Part shown: positions 61,312 through 64,000 of the stretch, piece after piece
Position numbering within the stretch: the stretch's first letter is position 1
Layout of the letters: every line of letters starts with the position of its first letter
Assembly: GCF_008000895.1 (NCBI RefSeq)
Contig: NZ_CP042823.1
Coordinates: 4,601,001-4,665,000 of the forward strand
DNA length: 64,000 nt
Reading direction: 5' to 3'
Origin: Methylobacterium sp. WL1
Lineage (GTDB): Bacteria; Pseudomonadota; Alphaproteobacteria; Rhizobiales; Beijerinckiaceae
Made by a program: the position numbers and the translations under genes
The notes under the pieces: model-generated
What the model saw: only the letters and a program-made list of their open reading frames with translations
The model's database searches: none
What the model was told of the DNA's origin: nothing

Positions 61312-62019
61312 TCAGGCCCCGGCGGTCTCGATACGCCCGAGCGCATCGAGAATCGGGCCGACGATCGCCCGGGCCGCCTCCGCCGCACCCGCTTCGTCCC
61401 GTTTCCGGATCGCATCGACCACCCGGCGATGGGCGGCGAGGTCGGGCTCGGGCAAGGCCCTGTCGGCGAGCGCCGTGCTTGTACTGCCGTGCAACGACAA
61501 GGCGAAATAGCGGTAGAGTTCCGCGAGCGCGGCGTTGTCGCCGCATTGCGCAACCGCGACATGGAAGGCGATGTCGCGCTCGATGAAGGCAGCGAGGTCC
61601 CCATCCTGGGGACGGTCTCCGCGTGCTTCCAGCAAGGTTTCGAGCCGCGCCACGTCATCGTCGTTCCGTCGCGCCGCCGCCCGGCGGGCCGCCTCGGTCT
61701 CGAGAAGCGCACGCAACTCGAAATGGTCGCGCAGACTCGCATGGGCGACCCGGCGCATGACCTCCGCCGGATCGACGTTGAGGCGGACATAGGTTCCGTC
61801 CCCCTGACGCACCTCCAGCACCTGGGCATGAGAGAGAACCCGCACGGCCTCCCGCACCGTATTCCGCCCGACCTGCAGCATCGCGGCGAGTTCCGCCTCC
61901 TTCGGGATGCGCGCCCCGACCTTCCAGCGGCCGGTCTCGTTCTGCGTGCGGATGAGATCGATCGCCGAATCGACCAGCGAGCGGCGGGCGGCCTGAGGCA
62001 GATTCGAGGTTGAGGGCAT
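61312..62019 (-). CDS. FadR/GntR-family regulator
   Basis: A 235-aa regulator from ATG 62019 (MPSTSNLPQAARRSLVDSAI). The N-terminal GntR winged helix (about 10-80) shows RTQNETGRWKVGARIPKEAE, LAAMLQVGRNTVREAVRVLS, QGDGTYVRLN. The C-terminal FCD domain (about 90-225) shows FELRALLETEAARRAAARRN, DIAFHVAVAQCGDNAALAEL and AHRRVVDAI with metal-ligand His/Asp positions. It should bind an organic acid-type ligand. A second IS66 element starts 34 bp upstream of its start codon and has probably replaced its promoter. Confidence 0.9.
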   Translation of the reverse strand: MPSTSNLPQAARRSLVDSAIDLIRTQNETGRWKVGARIPKEAELAAMLQVGRNTVREAVRVLSHAQVLEVRQGDGTYVRLNVDPAEVMRRVAHASLRDHFELRALLETEAARRAAARRNDDDVARLETLLEARGDRPQDGDLAAFIERDIAFHVAVAQCGDNAALAELYRYFALSLHGSTSTALADRALPEPDLAAHRRVVDAIRKRDEAGAAEAARAIVGPILDALGRIETAGA

Positions 62020-62156
62020 GCGCTCAGCTTCATGCCGGGATGCGGGATCATCGTGCGCATCCGGCGAAGGCCGCCTTGTTTGGAGGTTTATCGGCGTCCA
62101 GCTTTTCGGTGATCTGATCCGGCATCGGTGCTGGCATCGGTGCTGGAGATGCTCGG

Positions 62157-62570
62157 ATGGACGATGCGACCTACGTCCGGCGCCGCCGCTGGAGTCCTCA
62201 AGAGAAGCGCGCTGTCGTGACGGAGTCCGTGACCAGCGGCAACGTGATCGCGACGGCCAAGCGCCACGGCATCCAGGCGCAGCAGATCTATCGCTGGCGT
62301 GAACGGCTGGAGGCGCGGCCGGCCTGTGGCGCTTTCCTGGCTGTGGCGGTCGCGTCGGATCCAGGGCCGTCCAGTCCGGCACCGCTGTCGGCACCGGTGC
62401 CGGCATCGCTGCTGGATGACACGAGCAGGGATCGGGATCCGACATCGCGGCCGGAGCGGTCGCCGCGGGTTGAGATCGTGCTGTCCGCCGGGCGCCGGAT
62501 CATCGTCGAAGGCGGCGTCGAGGTCGACGCGGTGCTTGCGTTGGCGCGGGGCCTTGAGGGCTTTCGATGA
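62157..62570 (+). CDS. tnpA: IS66 accessory protein TnpA
   Basis: A 137-aa protein with a helix-turn-helix ([40 protein letters not shown]), a variable Pro/Ser linker and the C-terminal [20 protein letters not shown] block. Overlaps tnpB by 4 bases. Same family as 8790-9206 but a different subtype. Confidence 0.92.
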   Translation: MDDATYVRRRRWSPQEKRAVVTESVTSGNVIATAKRHGIQAQQIYRWRERLEARPACGAFLAVAVASDPGPSSPAPLSAPVPASLLDDTSRDRDPTSRPERSPRVEIVLSAGRRIIVEGGVEVDAVLALARGLEGFR

Positions 62571-62914
62571 TCCCGGTTCCGCTTGGGGTGAAGGTCTGGC
62601 TTGCCACTGGCCACACCGATATGCGGAAGGGGTTCGCCTCACTGGCGCTGTTGGCGCAGGAGGTGTTGAAGCGTGATCCGCTCGGCGGCCACGTCTTTTG
62701 CTTCCGCGGGCGCCGGGGCGATCTCTTGAAGGTAATCTGGCACGACGGGCAGGCGGCGAGCCTCTACGTGCGACGGCTTGAGAAGGGCCGCTTCCTATGG
62801 CCCTCGCCAGCCGACGGGGTCGTCGCGATCACGCCCGCACAGATGGGTTATCTGCTCTCCGGGATCGACTGGCGCAATCCGGTGGAGACCTGGCGTCCGA
62901 CGGTGATCGGATAG
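62567..62914 (+). CDS. tnpB: IS66 accessory protein TnpB
   Basis: A 115-aa Tnp[53 protein letters not shown]. Same length and layout as the first copy with different sequence. Coupled to tnpA; tnpC starts 45 bases later. Confidence 0.96.
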   Translation: MIPVPLGVKVWLATGHTDMRKGFASLALLAQEVLKRDPLGGHVFCFRGRRGDLLKVIWHDGQAASLYVRRLEKGRFLWPSPADGVVAITPAQMGYLLSGIDWRNPVETWRPTVIG

Positions 62915-62959
62915 GCCTTTTTGCTTGCGTTTGCAGGAGGATGTGATTCCCTCACCGTC

Positions 62960-64000
62960 GTGAGCGCCGCCCCTTCATCGCCGACTTCGCCCTCGCTTCC
63001 CGCCAATCTGGCGGCGGCTCATGCGATGATCCTCAGCGAGCGCCAGGCCAGGATCGAGGCACAGACTGCAGCGTCCCACGCCGTCGCCGAAGCGCTGAAG
63101 GCAAAGGCCGCGGCGTCCTCCACCGAAGCGATGATCGCCCACCTCAAGCTGATGATCCAGAAGCTCAGGCGCGAGCTCTACGGCCAGCGATCGGAGCGCA
63201 CGGCGCGGCTCATCGACCAAATGGAACTGCAGCTTGAGGAGCTGGAGGCCAAGGCTACGGAGGACGAACTCTCGGCAGAGGCTGCGGCGCTGCAGGCCTC
63301 GTTGCCGGCTCCGGCGCTACGCCGCCGTCCATCACGCAAGGCGTTCCCGGAACATCTTCCGCGCGAGCGGGTCGTGATCGCAGCGCCTTCGTCGTGCCCG
63401 TGCTGCGGCTCCATGAAGCTGTCGAAGCTCGGCGAGGACGTCACCGAGACCCTGGAGGTGATCCCACGCCAGTGGAAGGTGATCCAGACGGTCCGGGAGA
63501 AGTTCACCTGCCGCGCGTGCGAGGCCATCTCGCAACCGCCGGCGCCCTTCCATGTGACCCCACGCGGCTTCGTCGGGCCGAACCTGCTGGCCATGGTGCT
63601 GTTTGAGAAGTTCGGTCAACATCAACCACTGAACCGCCAAAGCGAGCGCTACGGCCGCGAAGGCATCGAACTCTCCGTCTCGACGCTCGCCGACCAGGTT
63701 GGCGCGGCAACGGCAGCGCTGGCGCCGTTGCATGAGCGGATCGCCAGGCACGTGATGACGGCCGAAAGGCTGCACGCCGACGACACCACAGTGCCGATCC
63801 TGGCCAAAGGCAAAACCGATACGGGCCGGATCTGGACCTATGTCCGCGACGACAGGCCCTTTGGCGGCGCCGATCCGCCGGCGGCGCTCTACTTCGCCTC
63901 GCGCGACCGGCGGCACGAGCATCCGGACGCGCACCTCGCGGCATGGTCCGGCATCCTCCAGGCCGACGCCTATGGCGGCTACAACGGGCTCTATGATCCC
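62960..64000 (+). CDS. tnpC: IS66 transposase TnpC (3' end outside window)
   Basis: The open frame from GTG 62960 to the last base encodes 347 residues without a stop: VSAAPSSPTSPSLPANLAAA, a coiled coil (about 45-100; LKLMIQKLRRELYGQRSERT), a zinc-finger-like part (SCPCCGSM, FTCRACEA) and the start of the catalytic domain (RLHADDTTVPILAKGKTDTG, ILQADAYGGYNGLYDP). The last third lies outside. Family member beyond doubt. Confidence 0.95.
   Translation, partial: MSAAPSSPTSPSLPANLAAAHAMILSERQARIEAQTAASHAVAEALKAKAAASSTEAMIAHLKLMIQKLRRELYGQRSERTARLIDQMELQLEELEAKATEDELSAEAAALQASLPAPALRRRPSRKAFPEHLPRERVVIAAPSSCPCCGSMKLSKLGEDVTETLEVIPRQWKVIQTVREKFTCRACEAISQPPAPFHVTPRGFVGPNLLAMVLFEKFGQHQPLNRQSERYGREGIELSVSTLADQVGAATAALAPLHERIARHVMTAERLHADDTTVPILAKGKTDTGRIWTYVRDDRPFGGADPPAALYFASRDRRHEHPDAHLAAWSGILQADAYGGYNGLYDP

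Larger units (their letters stand above)
62053..64000 (+). mobile_element. Second IS66-family element, cut by the window end
   Basis: The left end GTGCGCATCCGGCGAAGGCC (from 62053) matches the ends of the first IS66 at most positions (GTACGCCTACGGTGAAGGCC). tnpA, tnpB and the first 347 codons of tnpC follow on the plus strand. The proteins differ clearly from those at 6838-9206, so it is another IS. The right end and target duplication (left flank ggatcatc) are outside. Confidence 0.88.

Overview
The window reads as high-GC DNA of an alphaproteobacterium of the Hyphomicrobiales; my best guess is Methylobacterium. This rests on the GCG_CRPN-type secreted repeat protein, many tiny DUF6894/Rmf-like/Cys-rich proteins, several insertion-sequence types, an Fdh4A-like molybdopterin oxidoreductase and a GlxA/N-methyl amino-acid oxidase locus. 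No rRNA or housekeeping operon is present to confirm the genus.

Layout. 1-17.4 kb is accessory DNA made of small hypothetical genes, broken genes and insertion sequences. It holds a CBS-pair protein, a frameshifted HTH gene, an IHF-beta-type protein and a YihY/BrkB membrane protein. It also holds a decayed winged-helix replication-type gene with an iteron-like array (4.9-5.9 kb), a complete IS66 element (6795-9295) with 8-bp target duplication that splits a gene, an IS3 remnant, an excisionase-like HTH, a degenerate tRNA-Cys, an IS630 element, an orphan Flp pilin and the first PAS mini-proteins. 17.4-29.6 kb is a signalling stretch: CNNM/CorC-type membrane protein, DnaQ-like exonuclease, Crp/Fnr regulator, two stand-alone CheB methylesterase domains, PilZ protein, cache-GGDEF cyclase, GAF-PAS-GGDEF-EAL protein and more PAS mini-proteins. 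An IS3-family element (30.0-31.3 kb) has an unrelated broken gene on each side (PAS and LacI sensor domain). 32.3-38 kb encodes an envelope set: small membrane protein, DUF3829/YiiG-like secreted protein, M48 membrane protease, XRE regulator and a frameshifted secreted protein. 38.0-41.5 kb is a tight three-gene operon with no other phage genes: ParB/N6-methyltransferase, DUF5681 protein and terminase large subunit.

From about 42.3 kb the DNA looks like stable chromosome, with even higher GC, long genes and few fragments: GST; a polar amino-acid ABC importer with an N-methyl-amino-acid oxidase and a GlxA/AraC regulator; the molybdopterin oxidoreductase; a LuxR/LuxI quorum-sensing pair with a perfect 18-bp lux-box palindrome and a translationally coupled 72-aa gene; a frameshifted 3-methyladenine glycosylase; a membrane-haem-like/[2Fe-2S]/adenylate cyclase fusion; an MFS transporter with a divergent LysR regulator; and a SUV3-like helicase. 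The right edge is accessory again: a TonB receptor tail, a FadR-type regulator, and a second, different IS66 element 34 bp upstream of that regulator's start, running off the end.

Working together. The import/oxidation cluster (43-48 kb) looks like a regulated catabolic unit. LuxR, the lux box, LuxI and the 72-aa protein form one quorum-sensing operon. The 20-29 kb genes are probably a c-di-GMP/PAS signalling set. The best candidates for undescribed biology are the haem/Fe-S/cyclase fusion, the orphan terminase-DUF5681-methyltransferase operon, the LuxI-coupled small protein, the in-gene 24-bp repeat array, and the family of PAS mini-proteins with a shared helical tail. All calls come from reading the sequence; no database search was run.
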